Below are positions 25,297 through 33,543 of a DNA stretch of 64,000 nucleotides, one piece after another; position 1 is the first letter of the stretch, and the number at the start of each line of letters is the position of its first letter. A model generated the notes under the pieces. The model did not search any database. It saw nothing but the letters and a program-made list of their open reading frames with translations, and was not told where the DNA came from. Source of the DNA: an uncultured Eubacteriales bacterium (lineage in GTDB: Bacteria; Bacillota; Clostridia; Oscillospirales; UBA644); NCBI GenBank assembly GCA_900547165.1, contig URFZ01000001.1:62001-126000 (forward strand), given 5' to 3'. The position numbers and the translations under genes were made by a program.

Positions 25297-25917
25297 ATGA
25301 GAATCCTTATGCTGAACGGAAGTCCCCGCCCGAACGGGAACACATTTCTCGCACTTTCCGAGATAGGAAAACAACTGAAAGAAGAGGGCATCGACTACGA
25401 AATATTTCAGATAGGAGGAGCGCCGATAAGAGCCTGTCTGGGTTGCGGAAAATGCACCGAAAACGGATGTGTGTTCACCGATGACAGAGTCAATGAGTTC
25501 ATTGCGAAAGCAAAAGACGCGGACGGCTTTGTTTTCGGCACGCCCGTTTATTATGCGCATCCGAGCGGACGTATACTTTCGTTCCTTGACAGAGCGTTTT
25601 ACAGCGGCAGCGGAGCGTTCAGATTCAAGCCCGGAGCCGCCGTTGCGGTTGCCAGACGAGGAGGAACGACCGCCTCGTTCGACTGTCTGAACAAATACTT
25701 CGGAATCTCGCAGATGCCCGTTATCGGTTCAACCTATTGGAACAACGTTCACGGAGCGGCTCCGGGAGAAGCCGCATTTGACGCGGAAGGATTGCAGACT
25801 ATGAGAAATCTTGCAAGAAACCTTGCGTGGATGCTCAAATGCTTTGAAGCGGGCAAAAAGAGCGGAATACCCCTTTCCGAAACGGAAAAAGGAAACAGAA
25901 CGAATTTTATAAGATAA
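25297..25917 (+). CDS. NADPH-dependent FMN reductase / iron-sulfur flavoprotein-like
   Basis: A 206-residue flavodoxin-fold protein. MRILMLNGSPRPNGNTFLAL is the FMN phosphate loop, followed by CLGCGKCTENGCVFTDD, whose cysteines resemble those of iron-sulfur flavoproteins, and FGTPVYYAHPSGRILSFLDR, the second FMN loop. Family members reduce quinones, nitro compounds or metals with NAD(P)H; the true substrate is usually unknown. The start at ATG 25297 follows GGAGGATATACAG. Monocistronic; it ends at a bidirectional terminator. Confidence 0.88.
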   Translation: MRILMLNGSPRPNGNTFLALSEIGKQLKEEGIDYEIFQIGGAPIRACLGCGKCTENGCVFTDDRVNEFIAKAKDADGFVFGTPVYYAHPSGRILSFLDRAFYSGSGAFRFKPGAAVAVARRGGTTASFDCLNKYFGISQMPVIGSTYWNNVHGAAPGEAAFDAEGLQTMRNLARNLAWMLKCFEAGKKSGIPLSETEKGNRTNFIR

Positions 25918-25946
25918 CGAATATTTTTTGAAAGCTACTCAACATA

Positions 25947-25983
25947 AAATAAAACGCAGTCCGAGATGAACTGCGTTTTATTT
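25947..25983. terminator. Bidirectional terminator between the flavoprotein and a small gene
   Basis: A 14-bp stem (25947-25960 with 25970-25983) rich in A on the left and T on the right. The stop codon of the minus-strand gene (25978-25980) sits inside the stem. Confidence 0.88.
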
Positions 25984-26223
25984 ATCTTCGCAAAGACCTT
26001 CGGGTCGTTTCTGCCAGCCGTTCGCTTCTTTACCCGCAAAAAGCGTATACCTTTTTGCCGTTTTCACGTTCAGAATACTAGTACTTCCGAACCATGTGCC
26101 GTCCGCAAAATACGGTCTGTGATGTTTTTCGGCAAGTTTTTGCGCATCTTCGTCCGAATCTGCGTAAACGACGTAACGTGACGACATATTCTGACCGAAA
26201 CACTCGATTTCATATCTTGTCAT
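25978..26223 (-). CDS. Small soluble protein of unknown function
   Basis: An 81-residue protein beginning MTRYEIECFGQNMSSRYVVY with a following helix ADSDEDAQKLAEKHHR, a beta-alpha-beta-like pattern of a small sandwich domain. It has no signal peptide and no cysteine pair. ATG 26223 is preceded by AAAGGGAAGTG; a GTG nine nt earlier would have no room for a ribosome-binding site. It has its own promoter with a consensus -35 and a terminator, so it is likely expressed. I do not recognise the family. Confidence 0.65.
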   Translation of the reverse strand: MTRYEIECFGQNMSSRYVVYADSDEDAQKLAEKHHRPYFADGTWFGSTSILNVKTAKRYTLFAGKEANGWQKRPEGLCEDK

Positions 26224-26250
26224 GTCTTTCACTTCCCTTTCTTGCCTGAT

Positions 26251-26279
26251 ATTTTAGCACAGCGGAAAAAGTTTGTCAA
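26251..26279 (-). promoter_or_regulatory. Promoter of the 81-residue protein gene
   Basis: TTGACA (26279-26274), 17-nt spacer, TAAAAT (26256-26251). Confidence 0.7.
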
Positions 26280-26290
26280 TATTGGGAGAC

Positions 26291-26328
26291 AAAAAATATC
26301 GGGGTTCCTTCCTCACGAAGCAACCCCG
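26291..26328 (-). terminator. Terminator of the alpha operon after rplQ
   Basis: On the minus strand CGGGGTTGCTTC and GAAGGAACCCCG form the stem (26300-26328), followed by TTTTTT (26296-26291). Confidence 0.88.
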
Positions 26329-26351
26329 AATTTTTATTTCGGAACAGTTTA

Positions 26352-26687
26352 TCAGTCTACAAGAGAAATGATAGCCATTTCCGCAGCGTCTCCGCGGCGG
26401 GGACCCATCTTAACTATTCTCGTATAACCGCCGTTTCTGTCGGCATATTTGGGAGCGATCTCGGTGAACAGTTTGTTCACAACATCCTCCTTGGTTATAA
26501 ACGCCATAGCCTGTCTCTTTGCGTGCAATGTATTATCTTTTCCGAGGGTTATCATTTTTTCTGCAAGGGAGCGAACTTCCTTTGCTCTTGTTGCGGTCGT
26601 TTCAATAGAGCCGTTTTCAAGCAGATAAGTTACCATACCGCGAAGCATGGACATTCTGTGATCGGCAGTTCTACCTAATTTTCTCAT
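26352..26687 (-). CDS. rplQ: 50S ribosomal protein L17
   Basis: The 111-residue product starts MRKLGRTADHRMSMLRGM and matches L17 over its length, including the closing block NGGYTRIVKMGPRRGDAAEMAIISL. L17 sits near the peptide exit tunnel. It is the last gene of the ribosomal cluster; rpoA ends 19 nt upstream and a strong terminator follows. The ecfA/ecfT genes found here in many Bacilli are absent. Confidence 0.98.
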   Translation of the reverse strand: MRKLGRTADHRMSMLRGMVTYLLENGSIETTATRAKEVRSLAEKMITLGKDNTLHAKRQAMAFITKEDVVNKLFTEIAPKYADRNGGYTRIVKMGPRRGDAAEMAIISLVD

Positions 26688-26706
26688 ACGACAGCAGCCT
26701 CCTTTC

Positions 26707-27669
26707 TTACTCTTTGTCTATCGCGAACGAAAGTCCGTATTCCGCAAGTTTGGAAATAACTTCTTCAAGTGATTTCTTTCCGAGGTTACGAACTCTCATC
26801 ATCTCTTCGGGTGACTTGTTTACAAGGTCGCCAACGGTGTTTATGCCGGCTCTTTTAAGGCAGTTGAAAGAACGGACAGAAAACTCAAGTTCTTCGATTG
26901 TCTTGTTGAGAATCGCTTCCTTGTCCTTGCTGTCATTATCTTTCCAGACTTCCGCGGTAACGTCCGTATCTTCCGCAAGGTCGATGAACAGAGCAAGGTG
27001 CTCGCTCATTATCTTTGCGGAGAGGGAGACTGCTGTCTTCGCGGAAACCGTGCCGTTAGTCCAAACTTCAAGAGTCAGTTTGTCATAATCCGTTATCTGA
27101 CCGACACGAGTGTTCTGAATCGTGTAATTGACCTTAGTTACGGGGGAATGAGAGGAGTCCATAACGATAAGACCTATCGGGGAATCGGCAGCCTTGTTTC
27201 TTTCGGAAGGAACAAAGCCTCTGCCGAGACCGATGGTTATTTCCATATAAAGTCTCGCACCCTTGCCCAACGTCGCAATGTGTAATTCGGGATTAAGTAT
27301 TTCTATATCGGAATCGCCCTTAATATCAGCGGCGGTCACTTCATAGGTATCCTCGGTAACTTCTCCGATGTCGATATAAGCGAACTTGGAGCAGTTGCCG
27401 TGGAGTTTTGCAATGACGCCCTTCATGTTGAGAACGATTTCCGCAACATCCTCGGTAACACCGGGGATTGTGGAAAACTCGTGCTGAACGCCGTCGATTT
27501 TGATGGACGTAACCGCGGCGCCCTGAAGAGAAGAAAGAAGAATCCTTCTCAAAGAGTTGCCGAGAGTTATTCCGTAACCTCTTTCAAGAGGCTCAACGAC
27601 GAATTTACCGTAAGTGCCGTCTTCGCTGCAATCTAAGGCTTCTATTTTAGGCTTTTCTATTTCTATCAT
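26707..27669 (-). CDS. rpoA: DNA-directed RNA polymerase subunit alpha
   Basis: A 320-residue alpha subunit. The N-terminal domain (about 1-235) carries the dimerisation and assembly blocks, including EPLERGYGITLGNSLRRILLSS. A flexible linker leads to the C-terminal domain (about 250-320), with IEELEFSVRSFNCLKRAGI and VRNLGKKSLEEVISKL, which bind UP elements and activators. Lies between rpsD and rplQ in the usual alpha-operon order. Confidence 0.99.
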   Translation of the reverse strand: MIEIEKPKIEALDCSEDGTYGKFVVEPLERGYGITLGNSLRRILLSSLQGAAVTSIKIDGVQHEFSTIPGVTEDVAEIVLNMKGVIAKLHGNCSKFAYIDIGEVTEDTYEVTAADIKGDSDIEILNPELHIATLGKGARLYMEITIGLGRGFVPSERNKAADSPIGLIVMDSSHSPVTKVNYTIQNTRVGQITDYDKLTLEVWTNGTVSAKTAVSLSAKIMSEHLALFIDLAEDTDVTAEVWKDNDSKDKEAILNKTIEELEFSVRSFNCLKRAGINTVGDLVNKSPEEMMRVRNLGKKSLEEVISKLAEYGLSFAIDKE

Positions 27670-27830
27670 ATAAATACCCTTTCTAAACGCTCAGCGTTTT
27701 CTTTGTTAATCCGACGGGATCGCCCCGCAAGGCAAACCCGACGGTCTGCGAGGGTTCGGAAGTTCCGAAGAGCGCACTCTTCAAAAGAACTACCATATAC
27801 TTTATACATAAAATATATAAGCGAACCTTA

Positions 27831-28463
27831 TTATTTGGAGTACAGCTCGACGATAAGGTGAACTTCGATGGGAAGGTCGATATCTTCAACCGTCGGAAGC
27901 GCAACTATCTTTCCTTTTACGTTTTCGGAGTCCTTTTCGATCCATTTAACAACGGGCTTCGCGGAGTTTGCCTCGAGAACGCCCTTGATCTTATCGGAAT
28001 CTTTGGACTTGTCGGTCATGGCAACAACGTCGCCCTCTTTAACAAGGTAAGACGGAATGTTGACCTTTTTGCCGTTAACGGTGAAATGACCGTGGTTAAC
28101 AAGCTGTTTTGCTTCCGCTCTGGACATTGCGAAGCCGAGGCGGTAAACAACGTTGTCAAGTCTTCTTTCAAGAATCTGAAGAAGCGCTTCACCGGTAGTC
28201 AAACCCTTGACTTTGGTAGCCATTTCGAAATAGTTTGCGAACTGACGTTCCATAACGCCGTAGTATCTCTTTGTCTTCTGCTTTTCACGAAGCTGTGTTC
28301 CGTACTCGGTCAACTTTCTGCGGCGATCGCCGTGAGGTCCGGGTATTTTTACCTTGGGATCGTTCATCGGGCACTTTTCGCTCATGCACTTGTCGCCTTT
28401 AAGGAAAAGTTTCGTGTTTTCACGTCTGCAAAGTTTGCAGACAGGACCTGTATATCTTGCCAT
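27831..28463 (-). CDS. rpsD: 30S ribosomal protein S4, zinc-binding form
   Basis: A 210-residue S4. The N-terminus holds cysteines 9, 12, 26 and 31 (CKLCRRENTKLF..., CMSEKC), the zinc-binding C+ form. The S4 RNA-binding domain LERRLDNVVYRLGFAMSRAEAKQLVNHGHFTVNGK follows in the middle. S4 nucleates assembly of the 30S body and in many bacteria represses its own operon. The 161-nt gap to rpoA holds small inverted repeats that could be an operator, but I cannot fold them into a known leader. Confidence 0.98.
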   Translation of the reverse strand: MARYTGPVCKLCRRENTKLFLKGDKCMSEKCPMNDPKVKIPGPHGDRRRKLTEYGTQLREKQKTKRYYGVMERQFANYFEMATKVKGLTTGEALLQILERRLDNVVYRLGFAMSRAEAKQLVNHGHFTVNGKKVNIPSYLVKEGDVVAMTDKSKDSDKIKGVLEANSAKPVVKWIEKDSENVKGKIVALPTVEDIDLPIEVHLIVELYSK

Positions 28464-28483
28464 TTCAGATTACCTCCATCAAA

Positions 28484-28885
28484 TTATACGCGGCGTCTCT
28501 TCGGGGGACGGCAGCCGTTGTGGGGAATCGGAGTTACGTCTTTGATAAGAGTAACTTCAAGTCCTGCGGTCTGAAGCGCTCTTATCGCTGCTTCACGTCC
28601 CGAACCGGGGCCTTTAACATAAACCGCAACGGTCTTCATTCCGTGGTCGATAGCGCCTTTTGCAGCGGTCTCGGCAGCCATCTGAGCCGCGAACGGAGTG
28701 GATTTTTTGGAACCCTTGAAGCCCATTTCTCCGGCAGATGCCCAAGAAATAGCGTTTCCGTTAAGGTCGGAGATCGTTACAATAGTATTGTTGAAGCTGG
28801 CGCGGATATGAGCAGCACCTTTTTCAATATTTTTTCTGTCTCTGCGTCTTTTAATAGCAACCTTTTTGCCTTTAACCTGTGCCAT
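28484..28885 (-). CDS. rpsK: 30S ribosomal protein S11
   Basis: 133 residues. IEKGAAHIRASFNNTIVTI and the C-terminal loop VTPIPHNGCRPPKRRRV are diagnostic; S11 lines the mRNA exit site of the 30S platform. GGAGGGAATT precedes the start. Twenty nt separate it from rpsD and 19 from rpsM, as expected for one transcript. Confidence 0.98.
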   Translation of the reverse strand: MAQVKGKKVAIKRRRDRKNIEKGAAHIRASFNNTIVTISDLNGNAISWASAGEMGFKGSKKSTPFAAQMAAETAAKGAIDHGMKTVAVYVKGPGSGREAAIRALQTAGLEVTLIKDVTPIPHNGCRPPKRRRV

Positions 28886-28904
28886 AGTTCAATTCCCTCC
28901 TAAC

Positions 28905-29273
28905 TTATTTCTTCTTGTTGGCAACTGTCTTGGACGGACCCTTGCGCGTTCTTGCGTTCGTCTTGGTTCTCTGTCCTCTTACGGGAAGACCTTTTCTGTG
29001 TCTTACACCGCGGTAGCAGCCTATTTCAACAAGTCTCTTAATGTTAAGAGCGGTATCTCTTCTGAGGTCACCTTCAACGGTCAGATGATGGTCGATATAA
29101 TCACGGATAAGTCCGACCTGTTCCTCGGTCAGATCTTTGCAGCGGGTGTTCGGATCGATGCCGGTAGCGGCGAGGATCTTGTTGGACGTGCTTACACCTA
29201 TACCGAAAATATAGGTAAGTCCGTATTCAACTCTCTTTGAGTTCGGTAAATCTATACCTGCAATTCTTGCCAT
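28905..29273 (-). CDS. rpsM: 30S ribosomal protein S13
   Basis: 122 residues beginning MARIAGIDLPNSKRVEYGLT and ending in a lysine-rich tail (TRKGPSKTVANKKK) that reaches the P-site tRNA. The central RGVRHRKGLPVRGQRTKTNAR block is typical. It contacts L5 across the subunit interface. Confidence 0.98.
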   Translation of the reverse strand: MARIAGIDLPNSKRVEYGLTYIFGIGVSTSNKILAATGIDPNTRCKDLTEEQVGLIRDYIDHHLTVEGDLRRDTALNIKRLVEIGCYRGVRHRKGLPVRGQRTKTNARTRKGPSKTVANKKK

Positions 29274-29297
29274 ATTTTAATTACACCTCCGATTTTA

Positions 29298-29411
29298 TCA
29301 GCCCTGTGTCTGCTTATGTTTCGGGTCAGAGCAAATTACCATTACTTTACCCTTACGTTTGATTACTTTGCATTTATCGCACATTGGTTTTACGGAAGGA
29401 CGTACCTTCAT
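29298..29411 (-). CDS. rpmJ: 50S ribosomal protein L36, zinc-binding form
   Basis: A 37-residue protein read from ATG 29411 (after AAAAGGAGG) to TGA at 29298. It starts MKVRPSVKPMCDKCKVIKRK. Zinc ligands C11, C14, C27 and H32 are all present, so this is the zinc-dependent L36. It lies between infA and rpsM, its usual place in Firmicutes. Confidence 0.97.
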   Translation of the reverse strand: MKVRPSVKPMCDKCKVIKRKGKVMVICSDPKHKQTQG

Positions 29412-29501
29412 ATTAAAAACCTCCTTTTATCGCCGCTTGAAGCGGACGTGTGAAAAATTGTTTCTCTTTTCTTCGGCGCTCGGCGCTTCCGACGTCAGAC
29501 G

Positions 29502-29735
29502 TCAATCGGAAGTCCTTCTTGCACCTCTCCATTTAATTCTGCCCTGATTGAGGTCATATTGCGACAGTTCAACAACTACTTTGTCACCCAAAAGGATGCG
29601 GATGTTGTTGTCTCTCAGTTTACCCGAGATATATGCCGTCAGCCTGTGGCCGCCCTGAATTTCAACGATGAACTTGGTGTTCGGCAGAATTTCAACGACT
29701 GTGCCTTCGACTTCTATGATACCGTCTTTCGCCAT
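29502..29735 (-). CDS. infA: Translation initiation factor IF-1
   Basis: A 77-residue OB-fold protein beginning MAKDGIIEVEGTVVEILPNT and containing HRLTAYISGKLRDNNIRILLGDKV. IF-1 occupies the A site of the 30S subunit during initiation. Slightly longer than the usual 72 residues because of a GARRTSD tail. Its ATG shares one nucleotide with the stop codon of the KOW gene. Confidence 0.97.
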   Translation of the reverse strand: MAKDGIIEVEGTVVEILPNTKFIVEIQGGHRLTAYISGKLRDNNIRILLGDKVVVELSQYDLNQGRIKWRGARRTSD

Positions 29736-30013
29736 TACAGAACCTCCTCCGATGAGAACAGATTGATTACCTTGCGTATCTCGGCGTTTTCGATATGCTT
29801 TCCGTTTACGATTTTCTCGTAAACCTTCGACTCATTACAATTGCCGAGATATTTCAGATGTTTCAACTTTTTGTGCTTTGGTTTTTCGAGCGGTCGCGAA
29901 TGACCGTCTGTGATGTGGGCGTACTCCCCGTCGGCATCGAGCACAACGAAAAGCCTGTTCTCGTCTCTTCCCCGCAGGGCTTTGACGATACTGCCCGCCT
30001 CAATGTCAACCAT
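29735..30013 (-). CDS. KOW-domain RNA-binding protein (L14e/L6e-like)
   Basis: A 92-residue protein with an N-terminal KOW motif: DIEAGSIVKALRGRDENRLFVVLD, then a basic loop RPLEKPKHKKLKHLKYLG. Proteins of this family sit between map and infA in many Clostridia and are annotated as ribosomal protein L14E/L6E/L27E-like; whether they bind the ribosome is not settled to my knowledge. ATG 30013 has GGAGG ten nt upstream; the frame extends upstream without a signal. One-nt overlap with infA. Confidence 0.9.
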   Translation of the reverse strand: MVDIEAGSIVKALRGRDENRLFVVLDADGEYAHITDGHSRPLEKPKHKKLKHLKYLGNCNESKVYEKIVNGKHIENAEIRKVINLFSSEEVL

Positions 30014-30104
30014 GTTTACTTTTTCCTCCAAAAGCCTGAGTTTGCCTGTATTTCGTCGCAACGCCCTCAGCGTTGCTTCCTCCATACCGAACGGAACTCA
30101 TCCG

Positions 30105-30854
30105 TCATAGAGATGTGAGTATTAACGGCTCTCCTTTGCGGATAGCAATCGTGTTCTCATAATGAGCCGATAACTTTCCGTCCAGGGTCTCCACAGTCCA
30201 GCCGTCTTTCAACCTCTTTACGTCCGGCACTCCGGCATTGACCATGGGCTCGATAGCGATAGTCATACCGCTTTGAAGCCTTCTGCCCTTGCCTTTCACG
30301 CCGTAATTCGGTACATCCGGGTCTTCGTGCAGGTGTGTTCCGACACCGTGGCCGACGTACTCATAAACAACGGAAAATCCAAACTTTTTGACGTAGGATT
30401 CTATTGCGTTTCCGACATCTCCGAGTCTGTAACCGTCTTGCGCGTACATTATGCCTTCAAAAAAGCTCTGCTTTGTAACGTCTATAAGACGCTGAGCTTC
30501 TTTTGAGATATTTCCCGCACCGTAGGTGCGCGCGGTATCTCCGTGGTAGCCGTTTAACAGAACACCGACATCAATACTCACGATATCCCCATCTGCAATA
30601 ACTCTGTTTGCGGACGGAATCCCATGTATGACCTGATTGTTGATCGAGATGCATGCAGTCGCGGGAAATCCGCCGTAGCCCTTGAATGAGGGTATACCAC
30701 CCTTGCTTTTGATAAACCGCTCCATAACGTCGTTTATGTGCTTGGTAGTAACACCGGGCTTTACGTTTTCACCGCCGAGAGCCAACGCTTCGGCTGCGAC
30801 CTGCCCTGCCTTGTACATAAGTTCGATTTCGCGGTCGGTTTTAATGGTTATCAT
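30105..30854 (-). CDS. map: Methionine aminopeptidase, type I
   Basis: A 249-residue metallo-enzyme that removes the initiator methionine. Metal ligands are visible in SIDVGVLLNGYHGDTART (two Asp), GHGVGTHLHEDP (His), AIEPMV (Glu) and HYENTIAI (Glu). No N-terminal zinc finger, so it is the short bacterial form. The adk stop is 4 nt upstream. Confidence 0.98.
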   Translation of the reverse strand: MITIKTDREIELMYKAGQVAAEALALGGENVKPGVTTKHINDVMERFIKSKGGIPSFKGYGGFPATACISINNQVIHGIPSANRVIADGDIVSIDVGVLLNGYHGDTARTYGAGNISKEAQRLIDVTKQSFFEGIMYAQDGYRLGDVGNAIESYVKKFGFSVVYEYVGHGVGTHLHEDPDVPNYGVKGKGRRLQSGMTIAIEPMVNAGVPDVKRLKDGWTVETLDGKLSAHYENTIAIRKGEPLILTSL

Positions 30855-30858
30855 CGAG

Positions 30859-31506
30859 TCACGCTTTCAAAGCTTCATTTACGAGAGCCGTCGTATCCGC
30901 TACCTCTTCCTGCCCCTCAACAAGAACGAGTTTTCCCGTTTTCTTGTAGTAGTCTTTGAGAGGCGCGGTCTTTTCGTAATAAACCTTCAATCTGTCAAGA
31001 ACGACTTCGGGTTTATCGTCGTCGCGCAGGATAAGACTCTCGCCGCATTTATCGCACGTTCCTTCGGCAGTCGGCTTTTTGTAAACGATGTGGTATGACA
31101 TACCGCAGCCTTTGCAAACACGTCTGCCGCTCATGCGTTTTACGATATCCTCGTCCTTTACCTCTATGCTGATGACCTTTGACAGTTCAATGCCCATTTC
31201 GGCAAGCATTTTGTCAAGAGCCTCCGCCTGAGGTATCGTTCTCGGAAATCCGTCCAGAATAAATCCGTTTTTGCAATCGTCCTTTTGCAAACGCTCTTTG
31301 ACGATAGCAATAACGTCCTCGTCCGAAACAAGCCCGCCGCCTTCCATGACAGCTTTGACTTTCAGACCGAGAGGCGTTTCGGCGGCAATCGCTTCACGAA
31401 GAATGGCACCCGTGGAAATCTGCGGGATACCGTATTTTTCGGAAATCTTTTCCGCCTGTGTACCCTTGCCGGCGCCGGGAGCGCCGAGAAGAATCAAATT
31501 AAGCAT
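30859..31506 (-). CDS. adk: Adenylate kinase with zinc-binding LID
   Basis: A 215-residue kinase that equilibrates 2 ADP with ATP + AMP. P-loop GAPGAGKGT at residues 8-16, AMP-site region STGAILREA, DGFPRT. The LID carries C131, C134, C151 and C154, the zinc form seen in Gram-positives. ATG 31506 is set by the conserved MLNLILLGAPGAGKG start with GAAAGGAAC upstream; the open frame extends further but that part is not conserved. Usual place between secY and map. Confidence 0.98.
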   Translation of the reverse strand: MLNLILLGAPGAGKGTQAEKISEKYGIPQISTGAILREAIAAETPLGLKVKAVMEGGGLVSDEDVIAIVKERLQKDDCKNGFILDGFPRTIPQAEALDKMLAEMGIELSKVISIEVKDEDIVKRMSGRRVCKGCGMSYHIVYKKPTAEGTCDKCGESLILRDDDKPEVVLDRLKVYYEKTAPLKDYYKKTGKLVLVEGQEEVADTTALVNEALKA

Positions 31507-31532
31507 TTTGCGTTCCTTTCTTCCGTTCCTCC

Positions 31533-31565
31533 GTCGGAACACGGCATTTCTCTGCCGTGTCCGAC
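31533..31565 (-). other. Hairpin in the secY-adk spacer
   Basis: GTCGG-ACACGGCA pairs with TGCCGTGT-CCGAC around a 6-nt loop, with one bulge. No T-tract follows on the minus strand, so it is more likely an RNA-processing or stability element than a terminator. Confidence 0.45.
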
Positions 31566-31585
31566 TTCGGAAATAACTGTCAAAC

Positions 31586-32887
31586 TTATCTGAGGAATCC
31601 TTTCGACTGACGCATAAGCATCTGGGATTCAAGTTGTTTAACGGTTTCAAGAGCAACGCTTACAAGAATCATTACGGATGTACCGCCGAGAGCAAGACCG
31701 GTCATTGCTTCACCGAAGATCGCTTCGAGAATGTAAGGAACGGTTGCGATGATTCCGAGGAACAGCGCGCCGACTATCGTAACTCTGTTAACCACTCTGA
31801 TAATGAAATCGGATGTCGGTTTACCGGGTCTGATACCGGGGATTGTTCCGCCGTTATTCTTGATATTGTTCGATATCTCAACAGGATTGTACTGAATGGA
31901 GATATAGAAGAAGTTGAATGCAATGATAAGAACAAATGCGAGAATGATGTAGATCGGGCTCGTGGACGAGAAGTGATTCGTCACGAACTTTGCAAAGCCG
32001 CTGTTCGGGAAGAACTGCGCTATTGTTGCGGGAAGACCTACTATCGCATAAGTGAAGATGATGGGCATAACGCCGGTCATCGCAACCTTTACGGGAAGGA
32101 ATGTGCTCTGTCCGCCGTACATCTTTCTGCCGACCTGACGCTTTGCGTACTGTATGGGAATGCGTCTTTCGGCGCTGTCCATAAATACAATGAACGCAAA
32201 CATAACAAGTCCGAGAACAACAAAGATGGGGATTATCCACCAGTAGCCGGTCTGCGCCTTCTGAACGCAGTAACCGACAAGGCTGACACCGCGCGAAACG
32301 ATGGAAGCAAAAAGTATTATGGAGATACCGTTGCCTATTCCCTTTTCGTCAATGCTTTCGCCCAGCCACATAACAAGCATGGAGCCTGCAAGCAAAAGAA
32401 CAACGAATATCGCGATACCGAACCACTCGGGCATGCCGGTGGGAAGGTTCATCAGGGAGGTGGAGTAGCCGTTGGTCATTATCGTGTAATAACCGAAAGC
32501 CTGGATAAGGCCTATTCCTATCGTAAGGAAACGAGTTGCGTTTTTAAGTTTCTTCTTTCCCGCTTCGCCGCCGTCTTTCTGCAATCTTTCAAGTGCGGGA
32601 ATGGCAACGGTGAGAAGCTGGATGATAATGGATGCGTTGATGTACGGCTGTATCGTCAGCGCAAAGAGTGTTCCGTATGCAAGCGCGTTACCGGAAAGCA
32701 TATTGAAGTAACCGAGAAGCGTGCTGCTTTGAGAACTGAAGAAACTTTGAAGTGCATCCGTGTTAACAAACGGAACTGGGATGTTTATACCGATTCTGAA
32801 AAGTATTATAATAAAGCAAGTAAATACGATCTTCGCTTTGAGGTCGCTTGTCTTCCAAGCGTTTCTCAGGGTCGTAAAAATATTCAT
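31586..32887 (-). CDS. secY: Protein translocase subunit SecY
   Basis: A 433-residue ten-helix channel protein. Recognisable: MNIFTTLRNAWKTSDLKAKI at the cytoplasmic N-terminus, helix 2 plug region (FFSSQSSTLLGYFNMLSGNAL), RRIPIQYAKR in a cytoplasmic loop and the C-terminal VETVKQLESQMLMRQSKGFL. Forms the SecYEG channel with subunits encoded elsewhere. Three nt after rplO. Confidence 0.98.
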   Translation of the reverse strand: MNIFTTLRNAWKTSDLKAKIVFTCFIIILFRIGINIPVPFVNTDALQSFFSSQSSTLLGYFNMLSGNALAYGTLFALTIQPYINASIIIQLLTVAIPALERLQKDGGEAGKKKLKNATRFLTIGIGLIQAFGYYTIMTNGYSTSLMNLPTGMPEWFGIAIFVVLLLAGSMLVMWLGESIDEKGIGNGISIILFASIVSRGVSLVGYCVQKAQTGYWWIIPIFVVLGLVMFAFIVFMDSAERRIPIQYAKRQVGRKMYGGQSTFLPVKVAMTGVMPIIFTYAIVGLPATIAQFFPNSGFAKFVTNHFSSTSPIYIILAFVLIIAFNFFYISIQYNPVEISNNIKNNGGTIPGIRPGKPTSDFIIRVVNRVTIVGALFLGIIATVPYILEAIFGEAMTGLALGGTSVMILVSVALETVKQLESQMLMRQSKGFLR

Positions 32888-32890
32888 TTA

Positions 32891-33334
32891 TTATAACACC
32901 TCAGCTTTCCCGCCTGCCGCTTCGATCTTGGCTTTTGCGCTCTCGGAGAACTTCGCAGCCTTAACCGTGAGTTTCTTTTCGATTTCGCCATCGCCGAGGA
33001 TCTTAACAGCAACGGCAGTGCCGCTGATCATATTCTTCGCGTAAAGTTCTTCCGCGGTTACGACCGTACCGTCCTCGAACTCGTTGAGAACGCCGACATT
33101 AACGGTTTCGTAAACCACCTTGAACGGATAGTTGGAGAAGCCTCTTTTGGGAAGTCTTCTTGAAAGGGGCATCTGACCGCCTTCAAAGCCGGGTCTGACT
33201 CCGCCGCCGGAACGTGCGTTCTGACCTTTGTGGCCCTTACCCGCAGTTTTTCCGTTACCGGAACCGATGCCTCTGCCCTTTCTGTACGGTGCTTTGACTG
33301 CGCCGTCAGCGGGTGCAAGATCATGCAATTTCAT
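32891..33334 (-). CDS. rplO: 50S ribosomal protein L15
   Basis: 147 residues from ATG 33334, seven nt after AGGAGGTG; a GTG nine nt earlier overlaps that ribosome-binding site and is rejected. MKLHDLAPADGAVKAPYRKG and the glycine/arginine-rich GRGIGSGNGKTAGKGHKGQ are typical L15 features. Confidence 0.97.
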   Translation of the reverse strand: MKLHDLAPADGAVKAPYRKGRGIGSGNGKTAGKGHKGQNARSGGGVRPGFEGGQMPLSRRLPKRGFSNYPFKVVYETVNVGVLNEFEDGTVVTAEELYAKNMISGTAVAVKILGDGEIEKKLTVKAAKFSESAKAKIEAAGGKAEVL

Positions 33335-33347
33335 ATTGGGCACCTCC

Positions 33348-33530
33348 TTAATCTTCTACTTTGATAAGGTAACAAATCTTTTTTACCTTACCTTCTGTTG
33401 CAGCGTTCTTAGGCTGAGTGGTCGTGTCGCCTATTTTTCTCAGACCGAGGGAATTCGCTGTTGCGATGTGATCCTTGTGTCTACCTATCAAGCTTTTAAC
33501 AAGCGTGATCTTAATCGTATTTTCAGACAT
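33348..33530 (-). CDS. rpmD: 50S ribosomal protein L30
   Basis: 60 residues beginning MSENTIKITLVKSLIGRHKD. The fold and length match bacterial L30. GGAGGGGTTGCAG precedes ATG 33530, 13 nt after the rpsE stop. Confidence 0.97.
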   Translation of the reverse strand: MSENTIKITLVKSLIGRHKDHIATANSLGLRKIGDTTTQPKNAATEGKVKKICYLIKVED

Positions 33531-33543
33531 CTGCAACCCCTCC

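Noticed and set aside
27670..27830. Possible S4-binding leader or extra gene between rpsD and rpoA
   Set aside because: Only short inverted repeats are seen; no known leader fold and no frame with a ribosome-binding site.
31634..32896. A 420-codon plus-strand frame opposite secY
   Set aside because: The product is low in hydrophobic order and unlike any family; secY is intact on the minus strand.
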